From an uncultured Chlorobiaceae bacterium (GTDB lineage: Bacteria > Bacteroidota > Chlorobiia > Chlorobiales > Chlorobiaceae), in contig CAIJWE010000130.1 in assembly GCA_903824295.1 (NCBI GenBank), forward strand, positions 1-63,402: a stretch of 63,402 bases of DNA, given 5' to 3'. The notes below the pieces were generated by a model that was not told where the DNA came from, made no database searches, and worked only from the letters and a program-made list of their open reading frames with translations. The translations under genes and the position numbers were made by a program. Each line of letters starts with the position of its first letter. The first letter of the stretch is position 1. This document shows, piece by piece, positions 1 to 9,694 of the stretch.

Positions 1-8
1 ATCCTCAT
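1..8 (-). CDS. rpsM: Ribosomal protein S13, first codons only
   Basis: The minus strand opens ATG AGG AT at position 8, preceded by AAAGAGAAT, which fits a ribosome binding site. S13 proteins normally start Met-Arg-Ile, and rpsM normally follows rpmJ in this cluster. Only two full codons lie in the window, so the call rests on synteny and those two residues. The rest of the gene is beyond the left edge. Confidence 0.55.
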
Positions 9-41
9 ATTCTCTTTAAAGTTCTATTGTTTTTCTGAAGA

Positions 42-158
42 TCAACCCTGGCGCTGCTTATGGCTGGGATTTACTTTACAAATCACATATCTCTTGCCTT
101 TGCGCTTGACAATCCGACAGTGCTCACAGCGCTTTTTAATAGAAGAATATATTTTCAT
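42..158 (-). CDS. rpmJ: 50S ribosomal protein L36
   Basis: A 38-codon gene too short for ordinary gene calling. It begins [14 protein letters not shown] and ends NPSHKQRQG, the diagnostic L36 signature. The Cys-x2-Cys pair, the later Cys and the His near the C-terminus form the zinc site, so this is the zinc-binding (C+) form. L36 is a small, late-assembling protein of the large subunit. The gene lies between infA and rpsM, its usual place. A candidate promoter of its own lies 57 bases upstream of the start. Confidence 0.95.
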   Translation of the reverse strand: MKIYSSIKKRCEHCRIVKRKGKRYVICKVNPSHKQRQG

Positions 159-214
159 AATAACACCCAGATGCAATGATTAAACTAACTAACCCGAAAC
201 CTGAAAAGGTCTGT

Positions 215-243
215 AATGTAATAAATAAAGATTAGAAAATCAA
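215..243 (-). promoter_or_regulatory. Candidate promoter upstream of rpmJ
   Basis: On the minus strand TTGATT (238-243) and TACATT (215-220) are separated by exactly 17 bases, in the AT-rich 109-base gap between infA and rpmJ. The same -10 hexamer with a -35-like box occurs upstream of yajC and rpsL. It could give the rpmJ-rpsM-distal genes independent expression. This is sequence reading only; no transcription start is known. Confidence 0.45.
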
Positions 244-267
244 TATTCAGAATACTTATTTCCTCAC

Positions 268-486
268 TTATTTATATCGATAGGTGATCCGTCCCTTGGA
301 GATATCGTAGGGAGATATCTGTACTTTGACTTTGTCACCAGGCAGGATCCTGATATAGTGCATCCTGATTTTACCAGATACATGCGCCAATACCTCAAGG
401 CTGTTTTCGAGTTTTACCTTGAACTGCGCATTTGGAAGTGCTTCCAGAATAACACCTTCAATCTCAATTGATTCTTCTTTGGCCAA
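268..486 (-). CDS. infA: Translation initiation factor IF-1
   Basis: A 72-residue single S1/OB-fold protein beginning [11 protein letters not shown], the standard IF-1 length and N-terminus. The motifs [18 protein letters not shown] and [12 protein letters not shown] match the family. IF-1 binds the A site of the 30S subunit and assists IF-2 and IF-3 during initiation. It follows map by 39 bases and precedes rpmJ, the usual order at the end of the spc operon. Confidence 0.97.
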   Translation of the reverse strand: MAKEESIEIEGVILEALPNAQFKVKLENSLEVLAHVSGKIRMHYIRILPGDKVKVQISPYDISKGRITYRYK

Positions 487-525
487 ATTGTCTGCTCCTT
501 TGTTTCGATAAAGTGTTGTATGCGA

Positions 526-1323
526 TCAAGAGTGTTTGCCATCAAGAAAGGTGCCGGTCAGTATTTCAGCTTTCCCTGCCCTGACGACTATCGTATGCTC
601 AAAATGTGCCGAGGGCTTCCCATCCTCTGTTACCGCAACCCATCCGCCGCGACGACTTACCGCCCTGCGAGACCGTCCCAAAGCGATCATGGGCTCAATG
701 GCGAGTGTCATGCCCTCTCGAAGTTTGACACCCGTATGCTTCCTTCCGTAATTTGGTACCGCCGGTTCCTCATGAAGTTCACTGCCAATACCGTGACCAA
801 CCATATTTTCAATTACACTGAACCTGAATGAACGTGCATAATCCTCTATGGCAGAAGAGATATCATGCAGACGGTTACCTTCAACGGCCATGGCAATACC
901 GCGATAAAGACATTCCCGGGTTGCATCAACAAGCTGCTGCACCTGTTCATCAATAATACCAAGCACAAAAGTACGTGCTGCATCACCATGATAGCCGCCC
1001 TTGTAGACACCACAGTCAACAGAGACAATATCTCCTTCGCGAACAACCCTCTTTATGCTCGGGATACCGTGTACAACCTCTTCATTGATAGAGACGCAGA
1101 GTGTTGCAGGGTAGGGCGTTACATCCGGATCGCCTTTCGGCGCATAATTGAGAAAACTTGGAACGGCATGATTATCGCGTATAAACTCCTCAGCCATTGT
1201 ATCGAGCTGTTTGGTCGTCATACCTGGCTTTATTTCCGTCTCGAGGAGATCAAGTACCTTTGCCACAAGGGCTCCGGACTCTCTCATCAATTCAATTTCC
1301 CGCTCACTTTTAATCGTGATCAT
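526..1323 (-). CDS. map: Methionine aminopeptidase type I
   Basis: A 265-residue enzyme that removes the initiator Met from nascent proteins. The five metal ligands are recognisable: Asp in SVDCG, Asp in GDAAR, His in GHGIG, Glu in IEPMI and Glu in FEHTI. There is no N-terminal zinc-finger extension, so it is the short type Ia form. It starts 10 bases after the secY stop and precedes infA, the usual arrangement in spc operons. Confidence 0.96.
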   Translation of the reverse strand: MITIKSEREIELMRESGALVAKVLDLLETEIKPGMTTKQLDTMAEEFIRDNHAVPSFLNYAPKGDPDVTPYPATLCVSINEEVVHGIPSIKRVVREGDIVSVDCGVYKGGYHGDAARTFVLGIIDEQVQQLVDATRECLYRGIAMAVEGNRLHDISSAIEDYARSFRFSVIENMVGHGIGSELHEEPAVPNYGRKHTGVKLREGMTLAIEPMIALGRSRRAVSRRGGWVAVTEDGKPSAHFEHTIVVRAGKAEILTGTFLDGKHS

Positions 1324-1333
1324 AATGTATGCA

Positions 1334-2665
1334 TTACCTGCCCTGTCTTCCGCGTGTCTTGCCTGACTTCATAAAACCATCATAGTGACGCATAAGCAGA
1401 TGGCTTTCAACCTGCTGCAAAGTGTCAAGACCAACACCGACAATGATCAAAAGACTTGTTCCACCGAAAAACTGGGCGAAACCTTGAGTTACATTGCCGA
1501 ACTTTGTCAGAAAAGTTGGAAGGATTGCTATAATTGCAAGCGATATGGCACCAGGAAGTGTGATCCGTGTCAGAATATTGTCAATAAAGTCGGCGGTGCT
1601 TTTTCCTGGCCGAACACCGGGAATAAATCCTCCCTGACGACGCATGGTATCGGCAACTTCCTTGGGGTTGAACGCAATCGCCGTATAAAAGTAGGTAAAG
1701 AAAACAATCATGGTACCGAACATCAGTGCATACCACCAGGAATCATAAGCCAACAAGGCAGCAATACTCTGCATCACCTCATTTTCCGGGAAAAACGAGA
1801 GAAACGTACCCGGCAGAAACATGATGGACTGCGCAAAAATAATCGGCATAACGCCGGCTGTATTGATCCGCATCGGAATATACTGGGTACTGCCTCCATA
1901 GACCTTGCGCCCGACAACCCGTTTGGCATGCTGCACAGGAACCCGTCGGGTGCCAACAGTAAGTATGACAACAAAAGCGACAATAGCGGCCATCATGGCA
2001 AGGATGATAATCTCAATAATCCAGTTCTTGCTTCCCAATGAAACAGAACGGAATTCAGCGACGAGCGCCTGAGGAAATCTCGCAAGAATACCGATCATGA
2101 TGATGAGCGAGATGCCATTACCTATTCCACGCTCCGTAATCTTCTCGCCAAGCCACATGACAAATACTGTTGAGGCCGTAAGAAGAACCACAACGGTTAT
2201 GGTGAAGAATATACCGGGATCAGGTACAACGATCTGGCCAAATGAGGCTGGACTCGCAAGACTGACGCTCACACCCCAAGACTGGAGTATCGCGATTAAG
2301 ACGGTTCCGTACCTCGTCATCTGGCTTATTTTCTGTCGGCCATCTTCCCCCTCTTTCTGAAGCTTCTGGAAATATGGTGTAACCGCTCCCAGCAACTGAA
2401 CAATGATCGATGCAGAAATGTAGGGCATGATGCCAAGAGAGAAAATCGATGCTCTGGCAAACGCTCCACCAACAAAAAGATCGAAAAGTCCAAAAAGATC
2501 GTTTGAATGGGTCTGAGATGCGCCTGACACTGCAGCCGCATCAACACCCGGAATGGTAATATGTGAACCAAGCCTGTAGACAAACAAGAGAAGAAGCGTA
2601 TAAAGGATCCGCTGACGGAGTTCAGGGATTTTATTGATGTTGCTTATACTTTCAGTAAGCTTCAT
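1334..2665 (-). CDS. secY: Protein translocase subunit SecY
   Basis: A 443-residue polytopic membrane protein with about ten hydrophobic segments. The plug and early TM region (YRLGSHITIPGVD), the GIGNGIS loop, and the late motif GGFIPGVRPG are SecY hallmarks. It forms the channel of SecYEG for secretion and membrane insertion. It lies 18 bases after rplO, the normal spc position. YajC, an accessory subunit, is encoded separately at 38286. Confidence 0.97.
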   Translation of the reverse strand: MKLTESISNINKIPELRQRILYTLLLLFVYRLGSHITIPGVDAAAVSGASQTHSNDLFGLFDLFVGGAFARASIFSLGIMPYISASIIVQLLGAVTPYFQKLQKEGEDGRQKISQMTRYGTVLIAILQSWGVSVSLASPASFGQIVVPDPGIFFTITVVVLLTASTVFVMWLGEKITERGIGNGISLIIMIGILARFPQALVAEFRSVSLGSKNWIIEIIILAMMAAIVAFVVILTVGTRRVPVQHAKRVVGRKVYGGSTQYIPMRINTAGVMPIIFAQSIMFLPGTFLSFFPENEVMQSIAALLAYDSWWYALMFGTMIVFFTYFYTAIAFNPKEVADTMRRQGGFIPGVRPGKSTADFIDNILTRITLPGAISLAIIAILPTFLTKFGNVTQGFAQFFGGTSLLIIVGVGLDTLQQVESHLLMRHYDGFMKSGKTRGRQGR

Positions 2666-2683
2666 AGCGTCCTTTTAACGGAT

Positions 2684-3238
2684 TCAGGGCTTGGTGGATT
2701 TTTTTGTTCCCTTTACCAACTTCGCCTTTGGTTTCAGGAGCGCATCTTCAAAAGGCAGATCTCTGACCTTGGAGGCCTCTTCAAGCGTACGGAACGCCTT
2801 GATGGCCGATCCACCTGCTGCGGTGATTTTTTCTTCGGCGCTTTTGCTGAACGCATGAGCGGTGATTTTAATCGCACTCGTGAGCTCTCCATTGCCGAGG
2901 ATCTTGAAATAGTCGGCATTGCTGGCATGGAGAAGCGACTTGAGATCAAAAATAGTTATCTCATTCTCTACAAGGCCGTCCTCTATCCATTTGTCGATCT
3001 GTGTCAGATTAACAGTGTTTACCGGCTTTTTATCAAGAGGGGTAAAACCGAATTTAGGCAGTCTCCGGTACACGGGTACCTGTCCACCTTCAATAATAGG
3101 TCTCTTGTAGCCGCTTCGTGACTGCTGACCATTGTTTCCCTTGCCAGCCGTCGTTCCGTTACCTGAACCTTGACCGCGGCCAACTCTCTTTTTGTTTTTT
3201 ACTGCGCCTTTTGCAGGACGAAGTGAACTTAAATCCAT
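2684..3238 (-). CDS. rplO: 50S ribosomal protein L15
   Basis: The chosen ATG at 3238 begins MDLSSLRPAKGAVKNKKRVG, typical of L15; an in-frame start at 3286 would overlap rpmD and has no family support. The Gly-rich N-terminal region (GRGQGSGNGTTAGKGNNGQ) threads into 23S rRNA. The 184-residue product is longer than the E. coli protein because of a basic C-terminal tail rich in Lys and Thr. Confidence 0.95.
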   Translation of the reverse strand: MDLSSLRPAKGAVKNKKRVGRGQGSGNGTTAGKGNNGQQSRSGYKRPIIEGGQVPVYRRLPKFGFTPLDKKPVNTVNLTQIDKWIEDGLVENEITIFDLKSLLHASNADYFKILGNGELTSAIKITAHAFSKSAEEKITAAGGSAIKAFRTLEEASKVRDLPFEDALLKPKAKLVKGTKKSTKP

Positions 3239-3272
3239 GGTTTCAATTCCCGACTTGCTATTAGTAAAAATC

Positions 3273-3458
3273 TTAGACCTCTTCAACCTTTACAAGGTGC
3301 TGCACAACCCTGATCTGTCCCCTGGTGCAGGGATTGTCCTGGCGGTCAACATGATAATGGGGTCTGCCAAGGCCAAGCGCTTCAATGGTAGCTCTCTGTT
3401 TTTTTGTGCAACCGATGATGCTACGCACCTGGGTAATTCTTAATATTTTCTCACTCAT
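3273..3458 (-). CDS. rpmD: 50S ribosomal protein L30
   Basis: A 61-residue protein beginning MSEKILRITQVRSIIGCTKK. It has the family core QRATIEALGLGRPHY, which ends in the conserved Arg-Pro-x-His segment. The ATG at 3458 is preferred over one five codons upstream, because that one abuts the rpsE stop and has no family match. L30 is a small protein of the large subunit, sitting between S5 and L15 genes as expected. Confidence 0.94.
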   Translation of the reverse strand: MSEKILRITQVRSIIGCTKKQRATIEALGLGRPHYHVDRQDNPCTRGQIRVVQHLVKVEEV

Positions 3459-3475
3459 GATCGCATTTGTCATTT

Positions 3476-3994
3476 TTAGCTTTCAAAAACCTCTTTAAGG
3501 CTCTTTGACCTTCTTTCACCCACATCATAGGCATCAGAAATACTCTGAAGTCCTTTGATAGCCGCTTTTACCACATTGTGCGGATTTGATGAACCAAGCG
3601 ATTTGGTCAGAATGTCATGAATACCGGCCATTTCAAGCACAGCGCGAACCGCTCCACCGGCTATAAGACCAGTACCAGGCGTTGCCGGCTTCATCATCAC
3701 TTTGGCGGAACCATACTTTGCCACAATCTGGTGAGGTATGGTGCCCTTGACAATCGGTACCTTGATGACATTCTTCTTGCCATCTTCAATTCCTTTTGCA
3801 ATCGCATCCTGTACTTCATTTGCCTTTCCCAGCCCGTAACCTACATGACCCTCTTTATCGCCAACGACAACAATAGCATTGAATCCGAAGCGTTTTCCAC
3901 CTTTGACAACTTTTGCAGTCCTGTTGATATGAACCAGTTTCTCTTTCAGATTTAATTCACCAGGTCTGATACTCTTAGCAGACGTTTTTGCCAT
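3476..3994 (-). CDS. rpsE: 30S ribosomal protein S5
   Basis: A 172-residue protein with the N-terminal double-stranded-RNA-binding fold ([21 protein letters not shown]) and the C-terminal S5 domain ([19 protein letters not shown]). It lies at the back of the 30S head-body junction and affects decoding accuracy. It starts 24 bases after rplR. Confidence 0.97.
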   Translation of the reverse strand: MAKTSAKSIRPGELNLKEKLVHINRTAKVVKGGKRFGFNAIVVVGDKEGHVGYGLGKANEVQDAIAKGIEDGKKNVIKVPIVKGTIPHQIVAKYGSAKVMMKPATPGTGLIAGGAVRAVLEMAGIHDILTKSLGSSNPHNVVKAAIKGLQSISDAYDVGERRSKSLKEVFES

Positions 3995-4018
3995 TTACCT
4001 ATCTCTTTGAAATGTTTT

Positions 4019-4378
4019 TTAAAAGATCAGTCCTGCTTCTCTCGCACCATCAGCCAATGCCTTGACTCTTCCATGATAACGAAATCCATTCCTGTCAAAT
4101 ACCACAGATGTTATCCCTGCTGCAAGAGCTTTCTGGCCAAGCTGGTTGCCGATGATACGGCACCGTTCTGACTTCGAACCCTGAAGCGTTGCATTATCCT
4201 TTGAAAGCGTTGAAACCGCCAATATGGTTGTGCTGCTGACATCATCAATCAACTGTGCGTAAATCTGGGAGAGGCTCCTGTAGACGCAAAGCCTTGGCTT
4301 TTCCTGGGTACCCTGGACATTGCCTCTGCTTCTGTCCTTGATTTTCTGCCTCCGGGAGGCTTTATCGATTTGACTCAT
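4019..4378 (-). CDS. rplR: 50S ribosomal protein L18
   Basis: A 119-residue protein with the L18 core: [18 protein letters not shown] near the middle and the C-terminal [23 protein letters not shown]. It binds 5S rRNA together with L5 and L25. The basic N-terminus contacts RNA. It sits in standard order between rplF and rpsE. Confidence 0.97.
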   Translation of the reverse strand: MSQIDKASRRQKIKDRSRGNVQGTQEKPRLCVYRSLSQIYAQLIDDVSSTTILAVSTLSKDNATLQGSKSERCRIIGNQLGQKALAAGITSVVFDRNGFRYHGRVKALADGAREAGLIF

Positions 4379-4436
4379 TCTCTTGAACCGTTGTATAATG
4401 TTATTGCCTGACTACTTGAGCTATTCCTTTCACTCT

Positions 4437-4976
4437 TTATTTACCTGCAGCCTTACCTTCCTTGCGGCGGATGACTTCTCCTTCATACTTGATACCCTTT
4501 CCACGGTAAGGTTCCGGTTTGCGGAATGAGCGGATCTTGGCAGCAACCTGCCCGACAAGCGCCTTGTCGATACCACTGACAAGAACAGTCACCTGATCCG
4601 GTACCTCGATTTTGATTTCATCAGGGGCCTTGAAATAGATCATATGTGAATAACCGAGCGTCAGGGCGAGCAAATCATTCTTCAACTCTGCACGATATCC
4701 AACTCCGGCGATTTCGAGTTTTCTGGTAAAACCTTTCGTGACACCGTCAACCATATTGCTGATAAGCACACGGTAAAGACCATGCTGGGCTTTTGCCTTT
4801 TTACTGTCATCGACTCTCACGACGGTAATAACACCGTTTTCTTCCGACACCGTTACCTGATCTGTCAGCCTCTGTTCAAGAGTGCCTTTAGGGCCGGATA
4901 CCCTGATAGTCGAGTCATTAATCTCTATTTTCGCCTGATTGCTCAGGGGTATGGGCATTTTTCCTATTCTTGACAT
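4437..4976 (-). CDS. rplF: 50S ribosomal protein L6
   Basis: A 179-residue, two-domain protein starting MSRIGKMPIPL. The C-terminal motif PEPYRGKGIKYEGEVIRRKEGK is diagnostic. L6 lies near the factor-binding stalk base and the sarcin-ricin loop. Spacing to rplR is 58 bases, larger than most gaps in this operon, but I see no hairpin in it. Confidence 0.97.
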   Translation of the reverse strand: MSRIGKMPIPLSNQAKIEINDSTIRVSGPKGTLEQRLTDQVTVSEENGVITVVRVDDSKKAKAQHGLYRVLISNMVDGVTKGFTRKLEIAGVGYRAELKNDLLALTLGYSHMIYFKAPDEIKIEVPDQVTVLVSGIDKALVGQVAAKIRSFRKPEPYRGKGIKYEGEVIRRKEGKAAGK

Positions 4977-5004
4977 GGTATTCTAATGCTCTTTGGCTTA
5001 TGAA

Positions 5005-5400
5005 TTAATAGATACGGAACAGGATTTCACCACCTACGCCCTGTGCCCTTGCCTCTTTATCCGTTATAACACCATTCGATGATGAAAGGATGTATAACCC
5101 GAGACCACCAAGATATTTTTTAATATCCTTTCCGTCATAGACACGCCGCCCCGGTTTGCTTACTCTTGTAATCTCCTTGATAGCAGGATCACCGTGCGCG
5201 GTATACTTAAGATCAATCCTCAGAAAAGGAAATTTTTCAGTGGTAATGACCGTAAAGTTCTTGATGTACCCTTTCTCTACGAGCAACTGAGAGAGGTTCT
5301 CCCTGAGCTTTGAATAGGGAATATCGGTTGTTTTATTTTTTGCTCTTCCCGCATTTCTGATACGGGTGATATAATCTGCAATAGAATCCGTTACAGGCAT
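5005..5400 (-). CDS. rpsH: 30S ribosomal protein S8
   Basis: A 131-residue protein starting [20 protein letters not shown] and ending in the conserved [18 protein letters not shown]8 binds helix 21 of 16S rRNA and in many bacteria represses spc-operon translation. Whether that feedback occurs here cannot be read from the sequence. Confidence 0.97.
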   Translation of the reverse strand: MPVTDSIADYITRIRNAGRAKNKTTDIPYSKLRENLSQLLVEKGYIKNFTVITTEKFPFLRIDLKYTAHGDPAIKEITRVSKPGRRVYDGKDIKKYLGGLGLYILSSSNGVITDKEARAQGVGGEILFRIY

Positions 5401-5462
5401 AGCGAACGTTGGTTACTTTCGAAAATGAACAAATACCTTACTTTAAATAAAAGAAAACCTGC

Positions 5463-5732
5463 TTACCAGCTTGCTTTCTTGACACCTGGCAACTTTCCTT
5501 CAAGTGCAAACTTGCGGAACATATGCCTGCACAACCCATACTTTGCATAAACGCCCCTTCCACGGCCTGTCAGCACACAACGGTTACGTACCCGTGTCGC
5601 AGAACTGTCTCTCGGCAGCTTGCGGAGAGCTTCATAGTCGCCAGCTTTAAGCAGCTCAGCACGGAGGACTGCATATTTCGCTACAAGCTTGATTCTCTTT
5701 TCGTTCCTTGCTATAACGCTTTTCTTGGCCAT
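5463..5732 (-). CDS. rpsN: 30S ribosomal protein S14, zinc-free type
   Basis: An 89-residue S14 of the long type. It lacks the four-Cys zinc ribbon of the short form and carries the core [28 protein letters not shown]14 sits in the 30S head near S3, S10 and S19. The zinc-free form contrasts with the zinc-binding L36 in the same operon. Confidence 0.97.
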   Translation of the reverse strand: MAKKSVIARNEKRIKLVAKYAVLRAELLKAGDYEALRKLPRDSSATRVRNRCVLTGRGRGVYAKYGLCRHMFRKFALEGKLPGVKKASW

Positions 5733-5748
5733 CTGTTTTCTGAATTAT

Positions 5749-6336
5749 TTAGTTGTTCTTCTTTTTGAATGGCATTCCAAGTTCCGAAAGCAGCACGTAG
5801 GCCTCTTCGTCTGTAGAAGCGGACGTTACAAAACTGATATCCATTCCCGATATTCTCGGTACTTTATCAATATCGATTTCCGGAAATATTATCTGCTCCC
5901 TGACGCCAACAGTGTAGTTTCCACGGCCATCAAAGCTCGTATCGCTGAGCCCGCGGAAATCACGTATCCTTGGAACGGCAAGACTGACAAAACGGTCAAG
6001 AAACTCATACATTGCCTTGCGGCGAAGCGTTACGCGGCAGCCTATAGGTTGTCCTTCGCGTAATTTAAAGTTTGATATAGCTTTCTTTGATTTACGGATC
6101 TGCGGTCTCTGACCGGTAATCTGGGCAAGCTCCTGAAGGGCAATTTCAAGCAATTTGGGCTCTGCCGCTGCCGCTCCGACACCAATATTAATGGATATTT
6201 TTTCAAGTCTGGGAACCAGCATGACATTCTTGTACTGAAAACGCTCAATAAGATTAGGCGTTGCTTTTTCCTTGAAGAACGTTTCAAGTCTTGCCGGTGA
6301 AGGGGTTGACGGTGTCATCTCTTTATTCTTGTCCAT
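5749..6336 (-). CDS. rplE: 50S ribosomal protein L5
   Basis: The family core runs from [16 protein letters not shown] to the C-terminus, with the P-site-facing [20 protein letters not shown]5 binds 5S rRNA and contacts S13 across the subunit bridge. The start is uncertain: the ATG at 6336 (MDKNKEMT) gives 195 residues, while in-frame ATGs at 6384 and 6375 would add up to 16 more. No start has a strong ribosome binding site. The N-terminal 30 residues look poorly conserved. Confidence 0.93.
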   Translation of the reverse strand: MDKNKEMTPSTPSPARLETFFKEKATPNLIERFQYKNVMLVPRLEKISINIGVGAAAAEPKLLEIALQELAQITGQRPQIRKSKKAISNFKLREGQPIGCRVTLRRKAMYEFLDRFVSLAVPRIRDFRGLSDTSFDGRGNYTVGVREQIIFPEIDIDKVPRISGMDISFVTSASTDEEAYVLLSELGMPFKKKNN

Positions 6337-6397
6337 CTTGTTCTTTATCAGTTTACCCGCGATGGTCTTGGTCATCGGGGACATTTAGTGGAAACAC

Positions 6398-6640
6398 TTA
6401 GCTTTTCTTCACATTTGAAGAGTGAATCGGGAACTCGCGCTCGATGATCGACCCCTGTGTCTGACCCTGTGCAGGGCGGGTATGACGCTTGCGGATATTG
6501 ACGCCTTCAACAATAACCCGGCTTTTAACGGGAAATACTTTCAAAATCTTTCCAGCCTTTCCTTTATCATTGCCGCTGATAACGACAACTGAGTCGTTTT
6601 TCTTGACGTGCAACTTAACCTTTTTAATCCCTGTTTTCAT
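6398..6640 (-). CDS. rplX: 50S ribosomal protein L24
   Basis: An 80-residue protein with the KOW motif region [20 protein letters not shown], followed by [17 protein letters not shown]24 initiates large-subunit assembly. It is shorter than the E. coli protein but complete at both ends. The gene is separated from rplN by a tRNA-Gly gene, which is unusual for this junction. Confidence 0.96.
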   Translation of the reverse strand: MKTGIKKVKLHVKKNDSVVVISGNDKGKAGKILKVFPVKSRVIVEGVNIRKRHTRPAQGQTQGSIIEREFPIHSSNVKKS

Positions 6641-6674
6641 TTTTAACTGATATGATATTATTCATAAAATCCGG

Positions 6675-6747
6675 AGCGGGAGACGAGATTCGAACTCGCG
6701 ACCAACAGCTTGGAAGGCTGTGACTCTACCAACTGAGTTACTCCCGC
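6675..6747 (-). tRNA. tRNA-Gly (anticodon TCC)
   Basis: A full cloverleaf can be drawn on the minus strand: acceptor GCGGGAG/CTCCCGC, D stem ACTC/GAGT, anticodon stem ACAGC/GCTGT with loop CTTCCAA (anticodon TCC, reading GGA and likely GGG), a five-base variable loop, and T stem GCGAG/CTCGT with loop TTCGAAT (one G-T pair). The discriminator is T and CCA is not encoded. It lies between rplN and rplX, co-directional with them, so it would be excised from the ribosomal-protein transcript. Confidence 0.97.
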
Positions 6748-6757
6748 CTGTGACACC

Positions 6758-7126
6758 CTACAATACTTCTGGCGCCAACGAAACAATCTTCATAAATTTT
6801 CTGTCGCGAAGCTCTCTTGCTACCGGACCGAAAATACGTGTTCCCCTTGGCTCACCCTGTGCGTTGAGAAGAACAACTGCATTCTCGTCAAAGCGAATAT
6901 AGGAACCATCCTTTCTTCTCGACTCTTTTACACAGCGCACTACAACGGCCCTGCACACATCCTTCTTTTTTACTATACCACCTGGAACTGCTGCTTTGAC
7001 CGTTACAATAATCTGATCACCCAATGAGGCATAACGCCTCCCGGTTCCGCCGAAGACATGAATACAACGGACCTTCTTGGCTCCGCTGTTGTCGGCAACA
7101 ACCAGATTTGTTTCTTTCTGGATCAT
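6758..7126 (-). CDS. rplN: 50S ribosomal protein L14
   Basis: A 122-residue protein beginning [19 protein letters not shown], with the conserved [15 protein letters not shown] and [22 protein letters not shown] segments. L14 forms an intersubunit bridge. Its stop codon lies only 10 bases from the 5' end of the downstream tRNA-Gly gene. Confidence 0.97.
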   Translation of the reverse strand: MIQKETNLVVADNSGAKKVRCIHVFGGTGRRYASLGDQIIVTVKAAVPGGIVKKKDVCRAVVVRCVKESRRKDGSYIRFDENAVVLLNAQGEPRGTRIFGPVARELRDRKFMKIVSLAPEVL

Positions 7127-7164
7127 CCTGTTTCAAACTTTAATAAATGTATAAAAATGCTCTC

Positions 7165-7449
7165 TTACCTGGCTTTTTCTATAATTTCGACCAAACGGCA
7201 ACTTTTTCTTTTGCTCAGCGGACGACACTCCACCACTTTGACCAGGTCACCGACTCCAGCTTCATTCTTTTCATCATGAGCTGTCAGCTTCGTTGTTTTC
7301 TTGAAATATTTTTTGTAAACCGGATGCTGTACGCTACGCTCTACAGCAACCACGCACGATTTATCCATTTTGTCACTGACAACCTTGCCCACCCAGCTTT
7401 TTTTTCTTCCCCTTACTGGAGCACTCTGTTCCATTGATGCACTGCCCAT
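7165..7449 (-). CDS. rpsQ: 30S ribosomal protein S17
   Basis: An OB-fold protein with the core [20 protein letters not shown] and [19 protein letters not shown]. Several in-frame ATGs exist (7500, 7464, 7449). I choose 7449 because GGAAG lies eight bases upstream, giving 94 residues. The upstream starts would overlap rpmC or lack a ribosome binding site. S17 is an early 16S-binding protein. Confidence 0.9.
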   Translation of the reverse strand: MGSASMEQSAPVRGRKKSWVGKVVSDKMDKSCVVAVERSVQHPVYKKYFKKTTKLTAHDEKNEAGVGDLVKVVECRPLSKRKSCRLVEIIEKAR

Positions 7450-7496
7450 TTTATTTTCTTCCATGTAAGTAAACAGTTTTTTTGTTTGCCTTTCCG

Positions 7497-7703
7497 TCAA
7501 ACAGGGCTCGTTTCGGCAGCCGTAAGTTGATGGAGACGGTTTTTCATGCGCGCAATATCCCGCTTCGAATTGCGGAAAACCATAGGATTTTGCGGCTGCT
7601 CAATAACCTTAAAAAAATTGATATCGGCAAGTCTGTTTTCAAGCTCTTTGAGCCTGTCAATCAGTTCCTGTTTGCTGAGTGCCGCAATTTCATACTTTTT
7701 CAT
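7497..7703 (-). CDS. rpmC: 50S ribosomal protein L29
   Basis: A 68-residue helical protein starting [18 protein letters not shown], with the typical [13 protein letters not shown] segment near the end. A longer in-frame reading to 7847 would run through rplP and has no family similarity. L29 lies at the peptide exit tunnel near L23. It follows rplP by 22 bases. Confidence 0.95.
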   Translation of the reverse strand: MKKYEIAALSKQELIDRLKELENRLADINFFKVIEQPQNPMVFRNSKRDIARMKNRLHQLTAAETSPV

Positions 7704-7725
7704 AATAAGTAACCCTCGTATCGAA

Positions 7726-8151
7726 TTAGTTGCTCGGTTTATCTTCGTAATCAGGACGGACAATGAACCTGGTCTTGATGGGCAGCTTCTGTGCTGCAAG
7801 CCTGAAAGCCTCTGTGGCGACCTCTTTCGGCACTCCATCAGCCTCAAACATAATTCTTCCGGGCTTTACAACTGCTACCCAAAATTCTGGTGAACCTTTA
7901 CCAGATCCCATCCGTGTTTCTGCAGGTTTCTGGGTTACTGGTTTGTCCGGAAAAATTCTGATCCAGATTTTACCATCCCTTTTCATAAATCTCGTCATGG
8001 CAACACGTGCAGCCTCAATCTGACGGCTTGTTATCCATGCTGACTCAACTGCTTTCAGACCGAACGAACCGAAAGATACCGATGTACCACGTCCTGAATT
8101 GCCTTTCATCCGGCCTCGTTGTGTCTTTCTATATTTAACTCTCTTTGGCAT
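7726..8151 (-). CDS. rplP: 50S ribosomal protein L16
   Basis: The start [17 protein letters not shown] at 8151 is the classic L16 N-terminus; two further upstream codons (to 8157) are possible but atypical. The 141-residue product carries the conserved [25 protein letters not shown], which contacts A-site tRNA. It lies between rpsC and rpmC. Confidence 0.96.
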   Translation of the reverse strand: MPKRVKYRKTQRGRMKGNSGRGTSVSFGSFGLKAVESAWITSRQIEAARVAMTRFMKRDGKIWIRIFPDKPVTQKPAETRMGSGKGSPEFWVAVVKPGRIMFEADGVPKEVATEAFRLAAQKLPIKTRFIVRPDYEDKPSN

Positions 8152-8200
8152 TAACATACAGGCAACTCCATTCTATTTTCTGATTGTATGGTACTTGATA

Positions 8201-8956
8201 TTATGATCGTTTGGTCCGATTGCGGCGCTTGCTGGTGCGAGTGTCGCGATTTCTTGCTCCTGGATCACTGCGTCTGTCCTTCATTCTCTTCATCTCTTCC
8301 TCTTCAATAGCGTCAATACGCTGTACAAGAACTTCACCCTTGTATACCCAAACCTTGATGCCGATGGTACCGGCTATGGTATGAGCGGTGACACTTGCAT
8401 AATCGACATTGGCACGAATGGTATGAAGCGGAATCTTGCCCTCTTTGTACTGCTCTGAGCGTGCAATTTCTGCTCCACCGAGTCGACCGCCACAGCGAAT
8501 CCTGACACCTTCAGCTCCAGAACGCATAGCCTGCTGAATAGCCTGCTTCATTGCCCTTCTGAATGATACACGATTCTCAAGCTGGTAGGCAATGTTGTCG
8601 CCAATCAACTGGGCCTCAATTTCCGGCTTTACCACTTCAACAACATCAATCTTCACCTCTTTGCCGGTAATACGACTCAGTTCCTGTGAAAGATTGTTGA
8701 TTTCCTCGCCTTTTCTGCCAACAACAGCACCAGGGCGAGCTGCATAGATATTTATCTTGACATGCTTCGTTGTTCTCTCAATAATAATGCGTGCAATGCC
8801 TGCTCTCTCCTTCTTCAGCCTTGCAAGAACATAAGTACGGATAACATGGTCCTGTTTGATCTTGTCCGATATAACCGGACTGTCATCATACCAGCGTGAA
8901 GCCCAGTCCCTGATAATTCCCAGCCTAAATCCAGTAGGATTAACTTTCTGACCCAA
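8201..8956 (-). CDS. rpsC: 30S ribosomal protein S3
   Basis: A 251-residue protein starting [13 protein letters not shown], with the KH domain GxxG region [12 protein letters not shown] and the C-terminal S3 domain ([19 protein letters not shown]). The tail is rich in Arg, Asp and Ser and is longer than in E. coli. S3 lies at the mRNA entry site. It follows rplV by 15 bases. Confidence 0.97.
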   Translation of the reverse strand: MGQKVNPTGFRLGIIRDWASRWYDDSPVISDKIKQDHVIRTYVLARLKKERAGIARIIIERTTKHVKINIYAARPGAVVGRKGEEINNLSQELSRITGKEVKIDVVEVVKPEIEAQLIGDNIAYQLENRVSFRRAMKQAIQQAMRSGAEGVRIRCGGRLGGAEIARSEQYKEGKIPLHTIRANVDYASVTAHTIAGTIGIKVWVYKGEVLVQRIDAIEEEEMKRMKDRRSDPGARNRDTRTSKRRNRTKRS

Positions 8957-8971
8957 TGCTTTCTCCTTGTT

Positions 8972-9331
8972 TTATTTAGTTGCTGGATTTTTAACCTTAT
9001 CAATGACTATCGTAAGATGATTCGATCGTTTCCGAATCCTGAATGCCCGACCCATGGGAGCCGGAAGCGTTCTTTTCAGTGTCGTGCCTTCATCCACAAA
9101 GATGGTTTTAACGAAAAGCTCCTGGTCGCTGACCCTTTCATCAGGATTCAGTTGACCGTAATTTGCCACGGCTGACTTGAGCGTCATCATGACATTTCGC
9201 GATGCAGCCTTTGTTGAGTTGAGCAGAATGGCCTTGGCCAGATCAACCGGTTTTCCACGAACGAGACCCGCTACAAGACGCATCTTTCTTGGCGATGTTG
9301 GCGTATCCCGTAAAATTGCTTTAGCTTCCAT
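8972..9331 (-). CDS. rplV: 50S ribosomal protein L22
   Basis: A 119-residue protein with the L22 N-terminal core ([20 protein letters not shown]) and the beta-hairpin ending [20 protein letters not shown]. The hairpin lines the peptide exit tunnel and is a common site of macrolide-resistance changes. I see no obvious insertion or deletion there. Confidence 0.97.
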   Translation of the reverse strand: MEAKAILRDTPTSPRKMRLVAGLVRGKPVDLAKAILLNSTKAASRNVMMTLKSAVANYGQLNPDERVSDQELFVKTIFVDEGTTLKRTLPAPMGRAFRIRKRSNHLTIVIDKVKNPATK

Positions 9332-9361
9332 TGTAATCTTTACCCTTTCGCGTTATTCAAT

Positions 9362-9661
9362 TTATTTTTTTCTTGGTGCTGATCCGCCTTTTTCAGCCTT
9401 TCCACCACCAGCATGGCCGCGAAACGATCTCGTCGGGGCAAACTCTCCAAGCTTATGACCTACCATATTATCACCAACATAGACCGGCACATGGCTTTTA
9501 CCATTATGCACAGCAACAGTGTGACCAACAAAATCAGGTGAAATCATTGAACTTCTGGACCAGGTCTTTATAACCTTTTTTTCTTCCCTGCTATTCATGT
9601 CAAGGATCCGTTTTTCCAGTTTTATATCAATGAACGGTCCCTTTTTAAGTGATCTTGGCAT
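9362..9661 (-). CDS. rpsS: 30S ribosomal protein S19
   Basis: A 99-residue protein starting [12 protein letters not shown], with the core [22 protein letters not shown] and the conserved [15 protein letters not shown]. It forms the S13-S19 pair in the 30S head. The basic tail ends PRKK. Confidence 0.97.
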   Translation of the reverse strand: MPRSLKKGPFIDIKLEKRILDMNSREEKKVIKTWSRSSMISPDFVGHTVAVHNGKSHVPVYVGDNMVGHKLGEFAPTRSFRGHAGGGKAEKGGSAPRKK

Positions 9662-9694
9662 AATTCCTCTGCTTGTTGTTGTTAACCGCTATAG

